NCBI RefSeq assembly: GCF_019112545.1
Contig: NW_025064880.1
Location: 997,719 to 1,061,718 of the forward strand
DNA: 64,000 nt
Reading direction: 5' to 3'
Origin: Guyanagaster necrorhizus
Taxonomy: Eukaryota; Basidiomycota; Agaricomycetes; Agaricales; Physalacriaceae
Position 1 is the stretch's first letter. The number at the start of each line of letters is the position of its first letter. The notes beneath the pieces are model-generated. The model did not search any database. It worked only from the letters and a program-made list of their open reading frames with translations, and had not been told where the DNA came from. Shown here piece by piece: positions 12,009 through 21,376 of this stretch. A program made the position numbers and the translations under genes.

Positions 12009-12500
12009 TGTTATGCGCATGCCGCCGGCCTCCATGTCACCTCAACCAACCACGAATCCAATCACACCACCCACCAGACTCCGACCACTTCCCATTACCT
12101 ACTAATTTCATTTCACCAGTATCATTTCACATCCATATTTCACATTGTAATATCTAGACCCCAAACTCAGTAACGAATACCGACACCAGAACCCAATGGA
12201 ACCCGACTCGGAATTAGCTACCATTAGTATATAAAGCCATGTACATCATCATAGCTACTCAGTTCGAATATCAACTTGGATAAGCCATCTACACTTTGTA
12301 CTCACTCCTCCCTATCTCATCCGTCGGATTCCACTCCGAAGGATACTCCTGTTCACTTCTCTGACAGAACTCCATTCTGTCCATCCAGATCCTTGGGCTC
12401 CGACTCAAGGGTGACGTTGCCAATAGCTTCGTCAATGCCCATGCACTCTGCCGGACTCCGCGCATGCACTCAAGCCCACTCGATTGGCACGTTCCTAACA
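12009..12500 (+). repeat. 5' LTR of element A
   Basis: 492 bp, TGTTATGCGC to GTTCCTAACA. TATATAAAG at 12228-12236 is a TATA box 25-33 nt before AGTTCGAATAT (12261-12271), the predicted transcript start. The same 11-mer is the partner of the primer site just after the LTR. Confidence 0.93.
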
Positions 12501-12502
12501 GT

Positions 12503-12513
12503 ATATTCGAACT
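12503..12513 (+). promoter_or_regulatory. Primer-binding site, self-priming type (element A)
   Basis: ATATTCGAACT, 2 nt after the LTR, is the exact reverse complement of AGTTCGAATAT at 12261-12271 inside the LTR, placed where the transcript should start. It does not begin with TGG as tRNA-primed sites do. This is the arrangement known from Tf1 of fission yeast, where the first 11 nt of the RNA fold back and prime minus-strand synthesis. Confidence 0.75.
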
Positions 12514-12539
12514 CAAACCCTTGAGTCAAAAATTTTATC

Positions 12540-13988
12540 ATGTCCACCACATTTACCGAACCCACAGAGACCGATCCTGAACAAAGGCAGCCCACCCATC
12601 CAAACATGTTTTCCATGGAAGACATCCCGGCATCTGCCTCAAAGGAACAACCAGGCCTGTTCGGATCAGCCTCCAGTAGGGGACAACCTTCCCGTAGGGA
12701 AACCTACAATCACTCTAGCTTCACTGCCTGCCAACCTAATTACGATAATTCCCCTAACCCTTTCGACGCCACCAGCATCCCAACCAACGGGGCCCGACAG
12801 GCCAGCCTGATGTATGGCGCCCAAACCAACCCCCCAATAGACCCTTTATCCCTGGGCAACAACCATGGGAATCTAGACAGCCCAGACTCAGAGGGTAGAG
12901 ATGAAGACACCCCTACTCATACTCCCATCTGACGGGAACCGGCTGGCAATCCACCAAACCCTTTCCCAGGTGGACCAGGAGGACCAGGGGGACCAGGAGG
13001 ACCAGGTGGTCCCAATGGCCCAGGCAGCGCCGATGGCCCCACAGGAAGTAACAATCCAAACCAGCAGGACATGTTCCTAGAATTCATGAACCTGTTACGA
13101 GGAGTCTCCGCCTCCCTCAACAACCCTAAACCAGCCACTGTCCGTACCAAGGTCAAGGAACCAAAACCATTTGATGGCTCTGACCCTCGCAAACTAAAGG
13201 CTTTCATTGTCTCCCTTCAGTTGAACTTCAACGACAGATCTACCGTGTTTGCAATGGATGCTAATGAGGTTAACTACACTATTTCATTCCTGGCCGGCAC
13301 CGTGCTCAACTGGTTCGAACCAGACATTCTTAACCCCAATCCGCGGAATCCACCAGCCTGGCAATTCTCCTATGCAGCCTTTTTAGATGAGCTTCGTAGC
13401 AACTTCGGCCCCTTTGATGCTATCAGAGATGCTGAAGATGCATTAGAACATCTACGGATGCGCGATGGTGATCGGATCATGAAGTATATGGTCCAATTCA
13501 ACCAGTATGCTTCACAAATTGGGTACGGAGATAACTCCCTCCACCATGCCTTTTACCGTGGCCTCTGCACCCATATCAAGGATGACATGGCACACCATGG
13601 GAAGCCAAACAACCTTCGTGATATGCGCTTCCTTGCCCAAGAACTTGATGCTCACTATTGGACCCAGAAGACCGAAATTGCCCGTGAAAACTGGGACAAT
13701 AAATTCCCCAACCCCAAATCTAAGGGGTCTAACACATCTCCCTTGGACTCCAGCTCCACACCGAAATCTACTGCCCCTAAGCCCTATGCCGACAAGCTAG
13801 GCAAAGATGGCCATCTTACCCAGGAAGAAAAAGACCGCTAGCGCCAGAACAACCTTTGCATGTTCTGTGGAGCCAAACACAAGACCGAGGACTGCAACAA
13901 GCGGAAGACAGCAGCCTCCGCCAAGGGGCATGCAGTAGAGGTCGACACCGCTCCCGTGGAACTGGCTCTGATGGAGTCGGAAAACTAG
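12540..13988 (+). pseudogene. gag: gag of element A
   Basis: Starts at ATG 12540 (MSTTFTEPTETDPEQ). A Pro/Gly/Asn-rich region includes a GGP repeat (about 12970-13020). The capsid-type domain runs from FDGSDPRKLKAFIVSLQLNF through FLAGTVLNWFEPD to DALEHLRMRDGDRIMKYM (listed as separate pieces). A CCHC zinc knuckle CMFCGAKHKTEDC is at 13859-13897. Two premature stops interrupt it: TGA at 12930-12932 (CAA in copy G, so CGA is the likely ancestor) and TAG at 13839-13841 (CAG in copies G and E, TGG in F). The terminal TAG at 13986-13988 is shared by copies A, E, F and G and so is the true Gag stop. The product would coat RNA in the particle. Confidence 0.85.
13980..13986 (+). promoter_or_regulatory. 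Candidate -1 frameshift site at the gag-pol junction
   Basis: Protease follows in the -1 frame relative to gag (VGKLGSNPVPSVRVQGC overlapping the gag end). The overlap contains GGAAAAC directly before the TAG stop. GAAAACTAG is kept in four copies: A, E, F and G. The heptamer resembles but is not identical to known slip sites such as GGGAAAC. The exact slip point is inferred. Confidence 0.4.
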
Positions 13989-14115
13989 GAAGCAACCCTG
14001 TTCCCTCCGTACGAGTTCAGGGTTGCGTCGACTGTATTCGCACACTGGAGGTCATCACTCTCAATGCAACATCCCTTTCCAATCACTCCTTCCACATTCC
14101 CCTCTCAGCAGAATT

Positions 14116-15095
14116 NNNNNNNNNNNNNNNNNNNNNNNNNNNNNNNNNNNNNNNNNNNNNNNNNNNNNNNNNNNNNNNNNNNNNNNNNNNNNNNNNNNNN
14201 NNNNNNNNNNNNNNNNNNNNNNNNNNNNNNNNNNNNNNNNNNNNNNNNNNNNNNNNNNNNNNNNNNNNNNNNNNNNNNNNNNNNNNNNNNNNNNNNNNNN
14301 NNNNNNNNNNNNNNNNNNNNNNNNNNNNNNNNNNNNNNNNNNNNNNNNNNNNNNNNNNNNNNNNNNNNNNNNNNNNNNNNNNNNNNNNNNNNNNNNNNNN
14401 NNNNNNNNNNNNNNNNNNNNNNNNNNNNNNNNNNNNNNNNNNNNNNNNNNNNNNNNNNNNNNNNNNNNNNNNNNNNNNNNNNNNNNNNNNNNNNNNNNNN
14501 NNNNNNNNNNNNNNNNNNNNNNNNNNNNNNNNNNNNNNNNNNNNNNNNNNNNNNNNNNNNNNNNNNNNNNNNNNNNNNNNNNNNNNNNNNNNNNNNNNNN
14601 NNNNNNNNNNNNNNNNNNNNNNNNNNNNNNNNNNNNNNNNNNNNNNNNNNNNNNNNNNNNNNNNNNNNNNNNNNNNNNNNNNNNNNNNNNNNNNNNNNNN
14701 NNNNNNNNNNNNNNNNNNNNNNNNNNNNNNNNNNNNNNNNNNNNNNNNNNNNNNNNNNNNNNNNNNNNNNNNNNNNNNNNNNNNNNNNNNNNNNNNNNNN
14801 NNNNNNNNNNNNNNNNNNNNNNNNNNNNNNNNNNNNNNNNNNNNNNNNNNNNNNNNNNNNNNNNNNNNNNNNNNNNNNNNNNNNNNNNNNNNNNNNNNNN
14901 NNNNNNNNNNNNNNNNNNNNNNNNNNNNNNNNNNNNNNNNNNNNNNNNNNNNNNNNNNNNNNNNNNNNNNNNNNNNNNNNNNNNNNNNNNNNNNNNNNNN
15001 NNNNNNNNNNNNNNNNNNNNNNNNNNNNNNNNNNNNNNNNNNNNNNNNNNNNNNNNNNNNNNNNNNNNNNNNNNNNNNNNNNNNNNNNNNNNNNN
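14116..15095. other. Assembly gap (run of N)
   Basis: 980 undetermined bases replace protease and the start of reverse transcriptase of element A. Element G (62700-61900, minus) keeps the corresponding region, including a protease motif FIDSGSSHCFVD. Confidence 1.
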
Positions 15096-17762
15096 GAAAA
15101 ACTACCTGAACACAGACCGTACGACCTCAAAATCAACCTTGAGGAAGGGACATCCCCACCACTTGGACCCATTTATTCTCTCTCAGAATCTGAACTCAAA
15201 GCTCTACAAGAGTTTATTGATAATAATCTGCACAATGGGTTCATTACTCCATCCCGCTCTCCACACAGGGCTCCAGTTCTATTCGTCAAGAAAAAGACTG
15301 GTGAACTCCGACTTTGTGTTGACTACCGTAGCCTAAACAAAATCTCCAAGAAAGATCGCTACCCTCTCCCCCTCATTTCTGATCTCCTCGACTCTGCCCG
15401 CTCCGCGCGCATCTACACCAAGCTCGACCTTCAGCATGCCTACCATCTCGTTTGCATAGCTAAGAGGGACGAATGGAAAACAGCCTTCCGGACCCGTTAT
15501 AGTTCCTTCGAATGGCATGTCATGCCCTTTGGCCTCACAAATGCTCCAGCGGCATTCCAACGATTTGTGAACGATATATTCTCAGACATGCTCGACATAT
15601 CAGTAGTAGTCTACCTCGACGACATCCTCATATATTCCGACAACCCGGAAGATCACCAGAAACATGTTCGTGAGGTCCTATGCAGGCTTAGAGCTAATGG
15701 ACTCTACTGCAAAGGTTCCAAATGCGAATTCAACCGGGACTCCATGGAGTACCTAGGCTACATCCTATCACCTGAAGGACTTCGCATGTCTGAAGAAAAA
15801 GTCAAGGCGATTGTTGACTGGCCAGTGCCACGAAAAGTCAAGGACATCCAATCCTTCCTTGGCTTTGCCAACTTCTACCGTCGCTTCATACACAGATATA
15901 GCGACATCATCATCCCCCTTACACGACTCACCTGCAAGGGAACCCCATGGAAATTTGACGACAAATGCTTGGCCGCCTTCAATGAGTTGAAACAGGCCTT
16001 TACACATGCCCCCATCCTTACCCACTGGGTCCCCGATCGAAAGATAGTGGTGGAAACCGACGCCTCCGACTATGCAATTGCAGCTATCCTCTCCATCTAT
16101 CTTGAAGATGGCGAAATTCACCCCATCGCTTTCCACTCCAGGAGCCTCCACAATGCTGAACTCAACTATGACACCCATGACAAAGAGCTTCTAGCCATTT
16201 TTGAAGCCTTTAAACATTGGCGGCACTACCTCGAAGGCTCTGCGGACTCCATCGATGTCATAACAGACCACAAGAACCTTGAATACTTCGCCACCACTAA
16301 GATTCTAACCCGCCGACAGGTCCGCTGGTCCGAATACCTATCCCAGTTCAACCTAGTAATCCGGTTCCACCCTGGAAAACTTGGTGGGAAACCAGATGCG
16401 CTCACTAGACGATGGGATGTCTACCCTAAAGAGGGGGATAGCCAATATGCTCAAATCAATCTGCACAATTTCCGACCTGTGTTCACCCAAGAACAACTCT
16501 CCATGTCACTCCGAGCAACCTATCTCGAAGGCCCCACCCTACGGGCTAGTGCCATCATGGATATCGACAAACTCCACACCAATATCAGACAAGCACAATC
16601 CTCTGATGCTATGTCCTCCGACGGCCTCCGCCAGGCCAAGGCCGCCTCCGAATCCTCTCCCTCTCAATGGTCCATTGACGAATCCAACATCCTTCACTTC
16701 GAAGGCCACATCCACGTCCCGGACTCCGACGATCTCCGTCTCTGTATACTACAGAACAATCATGACCACATCTTGGCAGGTCACTTTGGTCAAAACTGGA
16801 CATTAGAACTAGTCCGGCGGAACTACACCTGGCCAAAGATGCGTGAATATGTCCGACACTATGTTAAGTCCTGCACAGTTTGTGGGCGCAACAAGGCACC
16901 CAGACACTGCTCCTATGGGTTACTGAAACCTCTGCCAGTTCCCGAACAGCCATGGGATTCCATTTCCATGGACTTCATTGAACAACTACCGGACTCCAAC
17001 GGATTCACCACCATCTTAGTAGTCATAGACCGAGCTAGCAAGCAAGCCATCGTCATTCCCACTCATGACACCATCAACTCCATGGAGCTCGCCCAACTTT
17101 TCCTTATCCACGTATTCTCCAAACATGGGGTACCCAGTCACATCACATCTGACCGTGGCTCCGAATTCATCTCCCAATTTACTCGCGCCTTAGCTGTGGC
17201 CCTTGACATAGAACTCCACCTTACCTCTGGTTATTATCCGGAGGCCGACGGCCAAACTGAACGAGCAAACCAAACTCTGGAACAATACATCCGCATCTAC
17301 TGCTCCTACCAGCAGGACAACTGGGACACCCTCTTACCCATTGCTGAATTCGCCTATAATAATGCCTCTAACACGTCCACCGGAATTTCCCCATTCTTCG
17401 CTAACAAGAGTTACCACCCCAACATCACTGTTCACCCTGAAAGAGATATCGCCTCCGCCCGGGCCTGAGATTTCGTGGTCAACCTTGATGAACTCCATCA
17501 ATTACTGAAGGATGAAATTTCTGAAGCCCAGTCTCGCTACAAGACCCAAGCAGACAAGCACCAGATTCCGGCACCTCTGTTTACAGTGGGAGACAAGGTC
17601 TACCTCAGCTCCAAACATATCAAAACCACCCGCCTGACCAGAAAATTCTCGGAGAAATACCTTGGTCCTTTCGAAATCATAGCCCAACCTGGTACCCACT
17701 CCTTTACTCTGAGGCTTCCGCTGGACCTCCAGTCCATTCACCCCATCTTCCATGTGTCATAA
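15096..17762 (+). pseudogene. pol: pol of element A: reverse transcriptase, RNase H, integrase
   Basis: RT shows [22 protein letters not shown] (split: LRLCVDYRSLNK / [10 protein letters not shown]), [13 protein letters not shown] and the catalytic YLDDILIYS (about 15611-15637). RNase H follows with ETDASDYAIAAILS, DKELLAIFEAFKHW and TDHKNLEYF. Integrase has the HHCC zinc finger (Cys pair in KSCTVCGRNK near 16880) and the catalytic Asp in MDFIEQL, Asp in TSDRGSEF and Glu in DGQTERANQTLEQY, then GPF in EKYLGPFEI. The frame is open from the gap to a TGA at 17466-17468 and continues in the same frame to TAA 17760-17762. The TAA is shared by copies E and G. The enzyme copies RNA to DNA in the particle and inserts it. 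Confidence 0.92.
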
Positions 17763-18062
17763 TTGGAACCCATAGAAGAAAACACCATTCCCAACTGAAT
17801 TCAACCACCACCGCCTCCAGTCGAAGTTGACGGAGAAGAACATTTTGAAATAGCCCAAATCCTCGACTCTAAACTGGACCACCGGTTCCACTGCCCACTG
17901 CTGTACAAAATCCAGTGGCTAGGATATGAAGGTACCAATGAAGAATTTGCTTGGTTACCGGCCTCTGAGTTCTCCGCCGATGAATTTATTAAAGAATTCC
18001 ACCACCGATACTCAGACAAACCAGGACCCTTGTCCAAAGTTATTCAAATATCCCATTCCTAA
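17763..18062 (+). pseudogene. Chromodomain of element A (behind stop codons)
   Basis: In the integrase frame beyond TAA 17760 come LEPIEENTIPN, a TGA (17796-17798; CAA in copy E), then a chromodomain: EEHFEIAQILDSKL, KIQWLGYEGTNEEFAWLPASE and EFIKEFHHRY. In chromoviruses this module binds histone marks such as H3K9 methylation and directs insertion to silent chromatin. Placed behind an ancestral stop, it would need read-through to be fused to integrase. Confidence 0.8.
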
Positions 18063-18299
18063 TACAGTGCTACTCTAGACACCACCATCGCCCCACCTTA
18101 CCATTTCAATTCTAACCACTAATTACCACTGATCGATCACTCTTCCTACACTTTCAAAGTCAAAAAAAAATTTTTTTTTTTGCATGTACATTTTTTTTCC
18201 ACCACCAACATCCGATGCCCATTTCTATATACATTTTGTACAAAATATTTACAAAGAAGCAGAACTCGATGGGCCCGCACCGGAACCCGAACTCTCCCC

Positions 18300-19688
18300 T
18301 CACTCCTTCAACTCCTCTATATCCTCGTCCAGCCTCTTCAACATCGCCTCCCGAAGATCCTCCACCTCCTGATCCCTCTCATCCTTGAAAATCAGTCGGG
18401 CCTTCTTCCAGGCCTCCACCTCAGACTCCGAAAACAGCTCCGAAGGAGACGACATATCATCGGAACTGTAGTCGTCTTGAAGACCTGCCACAGTATCGTG
18501 AACATCTGCCACCTCATCCGCCAACTCATCCACGCGACGCATCAACTTGCGTATCAATTGTGAAAGTTGGTGGAGACCGGCGGAGACCTCCACACTGCTG
18601 ATCACCTCGCTCACAGTGACCCCTTTGTTGAACGAACAGGCGGTTTTCTTGATCTTGCAGTGAGAGCAAGTCCACCCTCGACTGGCACCTTCGGTTACCA
18701 GGCATGCATAACACTGGGCACCATCTTGATGACAGCACACACAACTCCTTAAAAACAAAAAAGCTAAGTTGAGCCATGAAAGAAAACCAAGACACTTACT
18801 TTCACCATCTAACAATTCCTCGCCCCCCGCCGGTCCTGCCACTTCCAACTTTGCCTGCTTTTTGGGGCTAACAACCACCTCTGTCCCACTGCCATCCACT
18901 ATGCTCCTCGATCTGAACTTGCGTTTACGGCCTTTCTCCGCCAGACCCGCTGCCCTTCTCTTCCCCTCCCGCACCCTCTTCCTCCTCTCCAGAGTCCCCT
19001 CGGATTCCTCGGACTCATCATCCCCCTCAGTCCCCTTGTCCTGTTCATCATTGGATTCTGGAGGTGTAGGGCGAGTCACCTTCTTGAAGCAAAGACCGGG
19101 GCCAGGACCAAACCGTTCTGCCAACACTCGACGAAGCCGAAAATCAACAGCCTCTGCGGGGGTCATTTGCAACCCATCCTCCGCAACCATCCCCTCTGGC
19201 TCTACCTCCTCAGCCTCAGCCCTCACCGCTGACTCCACAGCCTCCCTCTCCTCAGCTTCCCTCTGAGCCGCCTCTTTCAACGCCTCCTCTGCCTCCTTAG
19301 CCCGCCTCTCCGTGGCCTGCCGAACCTCCTCCCTCTTCCTCTCCAACTCCTCCTTCTGCTCCTTTTTCCGCGCCTCCCAGGCCACACAGCCCGCCTGGAC
19401 CCTTTCCTCCCGCTCCTGCTTCTCTTGCCATTCCAAATGGCTCTGTATGGCCTCCGCATATTCTTCCTCCACGGTTCGCCATTCCAGACAAAACAATTTC
19501 TTGGCCTCTTCAGAGCCATCGGAGGTGGATCCCCTCACCAAAGGCTCGGGAGTGCATGAGCGACGATATGTGGCGAGCGACGACATAGGCGAAGATGGTG
19601 GTTTCAGATCAAGCTGAAAACTCCCACGACCACCAACAATCTTCCATGTGGCCCCATCAGCCATCAGGATCTGCGCTCTTGAGGGCAA
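18300..19688 (-). CDS. Antisense gene of element A: coiled-coil / Cys-rich protein (aORF)
   Basis: A 462-residue frame on the strand opposite to gag-pol, between chromodomain and 3' LTR. A second in-frame ATG lies at 19661. The layout is: N-terminal region to about 60; a long E/K/R/A coiled-coil region (about 60-170, EEEYAEAIQSHLEW to AEAEEVEPEG); a conserved VDFRLRRVLAERFGPGPG block; an acidic then basic stretch (KGRKRKFRSRS) that could be a nuclear signal; a Cys-rich motif CVCCHQDGAQCYACLV plus CSHCKIKKTACSFN; and a C-terminal coiled coil. An intron begins GTAAGT at 18799. Copies E, F and G keep both splice sites, while A has AA for AG (18750-18749), although the unspliced 51 nt stay in frame. 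The Cys motif resembles part of fungal zinc-cluster proteins. Function unknown; a DNA- or chromatin-binding role is inference. Confidence 0.75.
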   Translation of the reverse strand: MPSRAQILMADGATWKIVGGRGSFQLDLKPPSSPMSSLATYRRSCTPEPLVRGSTSDGSEEAKKLFCLEWRTVEEEYAEAIQSHLEWQEKQEREERVQAGCVAWEARKKEQKEELERKREEVRQATERRAKEAEEALKEAAQREAEEREAVESAVRAEAEEVEPEGMVAEDGLQMTPAEAVDFRLRRVLAERFGPGPGLCFKKVTRPTPPESNDEQDKGTEGDDESEESEGTLERRKRVREGKRRAAGLAEKGRKRKFRSRSIVDGSGTEVVVSPKKQAKLEVAGPAGGEELLDGESKCLGFLSWLNLAFLFLRSCVCCHQDGAQCYACLVTEGASRGWTCSHCKIKKTACSFNKGVTVSEVISSVEVSAGLHQLSQLIRKLMRRVDELADEVADVHDTVAGLQDDYSSDDMSSPSELFSESEVEAWKKARLIFKDERDQEVEDLREAMLKRLDEDIEELKE

Positions 19689-19695
19689 GAACGCT

Positions 19696-19706
19696 AAGAG
19701 GGGGAT
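19696..19706 (+). promoter_or_regulatory. Polypurine tract of element A
   Basis: AAGAGGGGGAT lies 2 nt before the 3' LTR, the position where plus-strand DNA synthesis of LTR elements is primed. It also lies within the 20 bp between the 3' LTR and the start codon of the antisense gene. Confidence 0.7.
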
Positions 19707-19708
19707 AC

Positions 19709-20200
19709 TGTTACGCGCATGCCGCTGGCCTCCGTGTCACCTCAACCAACCGCGAATCCAATCACACCACCCACCAGACTCCGACCACTTCCTATTACCT
19801 ACTAATTTCATTTCACCAGTATCATTTCACATCCATATTTCACATTGTAATATCTAGACCCCAAACTCGGTAATGAATACTGACACCAGAACCCAATGGA
19901 ACCCGACTCAGAATTAGCTACCATTAGTATATAAAGCCATGTACATCATCGTAGCTACTCAGTTCGAATATCAACTTGGATAAGCCATCTACACTTCGTA
20001 CTCACTCCTCCCTATCTCATCCGTCGGATTCCGCTCTGAAGGATACTCCTGTTCACTTCTCTGACAGAACTCCATTCTGTCCATCCAGATCCTTGGGCTC
20101 CGACTCAAGAATGACGTTGCCAATAGCTTCGTCAACGCCCACGCACTCCACCGGACTCCGCGCGTGCACTCAAGCCCACTCGATTGGCACGTTCCTAACA
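19709..20200 (+). repeat. 3' LTR of element A
   Basis: 492 bp, same length as the 5' LTR. It begins only 20 bp from the antisense gene's first ATG, so that gene's promoter most likely lies in this LTR, reading outward on the minus strand. Confidence 0.93.
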
Positions 20201-20205
20201 GCTTG

Positions 20206-20890
20206 CAGCCTTTCAACACAACAACCACATCCACTCTGCCACTGATAAAATGTCTTTCTTCATCAATCATAGTCAACATTCAAATATAGCTAAGACCATA
20301 TGCTCTCACATGACCACTCCAGCCTCCACTGATTTTACAACAGATATAACAAAAATCTATCTTGAAATAGAGACCACACTCTAGAAAGCAGCTGATACCA
20401 TGAAAAAGCAGTATAATAAACACTGATGGCCAGCTTATTTGTATCAAGTCAATGATAAAGTTTGACTTAATACAACAAACCTTCATCTCTCACACCTGAA
20501 ATAAAAGCTTGATGACAAATGTACCAGTCTCTTTATGATTACTGCTAAAGTTAGTGCATCCTCATGCAAACTTTGACTTCCATTGTACTGGAGGATCTAT
20601 AACACATTCAATGAAACTCTCTTAATATCATTCATCACACTGGTCTTCTCTAATCAAGAATGACCACCACCTCCACCATCTAACCTGATTGAGAATGAAG
20701 AACATTATAAAGTTGATCAGGTATTAAACCACAAAATCTAATGCATAAAAGCATAAGGTGAAGGTATGAAAACAACCATTGACTATCTCATCAGCTGGAA
20801 GGGTTATAGACCAGAATTGAACCAATAGGTAAATGAATGGCATATGAATACAGATGACACTATATATGATTATAAACTATCTCTAAATTA
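20206..20890 (+). pseudogene. pol of element C, part 2 (integrase end and chromodomain)
   Basis: Continues part 1 directly after A: LAAFQHNNHIHSATDK matches LALMAFQHNNRIHSAMGK of element B. Then comes the 'KKQYNKH' helix, a GPF-like module, and a chromodomain remnant EEHYKVDQVLNHK ... DYLISWKGY (about 20695-20890). Several stops are present. Confidence 0.8.
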
Positions 20891-20924
20891 AGCTATCAGG
20901 ATGATGATCTTAAAGAGAGGGTAA

Positions 20925-21376
20925 TATTACAATTTTTCCACTTTTATTCTCATTTTTACAGTATTAACCTCTATTTATGCTTAGTCAGAGCATCTATGCT
21001 AGCACTTAGGACTGTGAGACAGTCTTAGTCAGCACAATTGACCATTGTCTCTGAGCTCATAGTGACACCCAGACAATAGCATAACAAGCCTTTTGTAGAT
21101 AACACCATCTCATCAAGACAATGAGTACTATAGCACAGACACTTACAATTAGTATATTTAGTGATAGACTCAGAGATATATAAGTAGCATAGACAGCACT
21201 ATGTATCTCTAGTCTTGAATTATCCTTTATCATACCTACTTACTTGAGTCTACTTGCATAGATCTTGAGACATAACATCCATAGACATCACACCTTGGAT
21301 TCAGAAGTGATTGTATGAATGTGATACAGCTTCTGTTTACCATGTGATATTAGACATGTGTCACTTGGCTCTAACA
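20925..21376 (+). repeat. 3' LTR of element C
   Basis: Matches 6326-6783. A purine-rich tract (AAAGAGAGGG) lies before it. TATA-type ATATATAAG is followed by AGTCTTGAATTA as in the 5' copy. No CpG. Confidence 0.8.

Larger units (their letters stand above)
12009..20200 (+). mobile_element. Element A: full-length family 1 chromovirus with antisense gene
   Basis: Two 492 bp LTRs (12009-12500, 19709-20200) beginning TG and ending CA, flanked by the 5 bp duplication GCTTG (12004-12008 and 20201-20205). Order on plus: LTR, self-primer site, gag, protease (-1 frame), assembly gap, reverse transcriptase, RNase H, integrase, chromodomain. Then comes a long gene on the minus strand, a polypurine tract and the 3' LTR. 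The two LTRs differ at 20 positions by my alignment, 17 of them at CpG dinucleotides and all transitions. It is the best-preserved family 1 copy but already carries several stop codons in gag and pol. Confidence 0.95.
6326..21376 (+). mobile_element. Element C: decayed family 2 chromovirus, split by element A
   Basis: Two matching LTRs (6326-6783 and 20925-21376) enclose gag and pol remnants in the plus direction, interrupted at 12008/20201 by the full-length element A. Removing A and one GCTTG restores the integrase reading WLxLAAFQHNNHIHSA. The flanks are GTTAT (6321-6325) and GTCAT (21377-21381), a target-site duplication with one C/T difference. Inside C (A excluded) I see no CpG at all. 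About 1.3 kb of protease and the first half of reverse transcriptase are missing between roughly 10250 and 10340. Confidence 0.85.

Noticed and set aside
12970..13020. Collagen-like GGP repeat as a possible microsatellite gene
   Set aside because: It is inside gag of A and reappears in degenerate form in E, F and G; it is a Gag linker.
14023..15336. Long frames across the N run
   Set aside because: They are artefacts of undetermined bases; frame relations across the gap carry no information.
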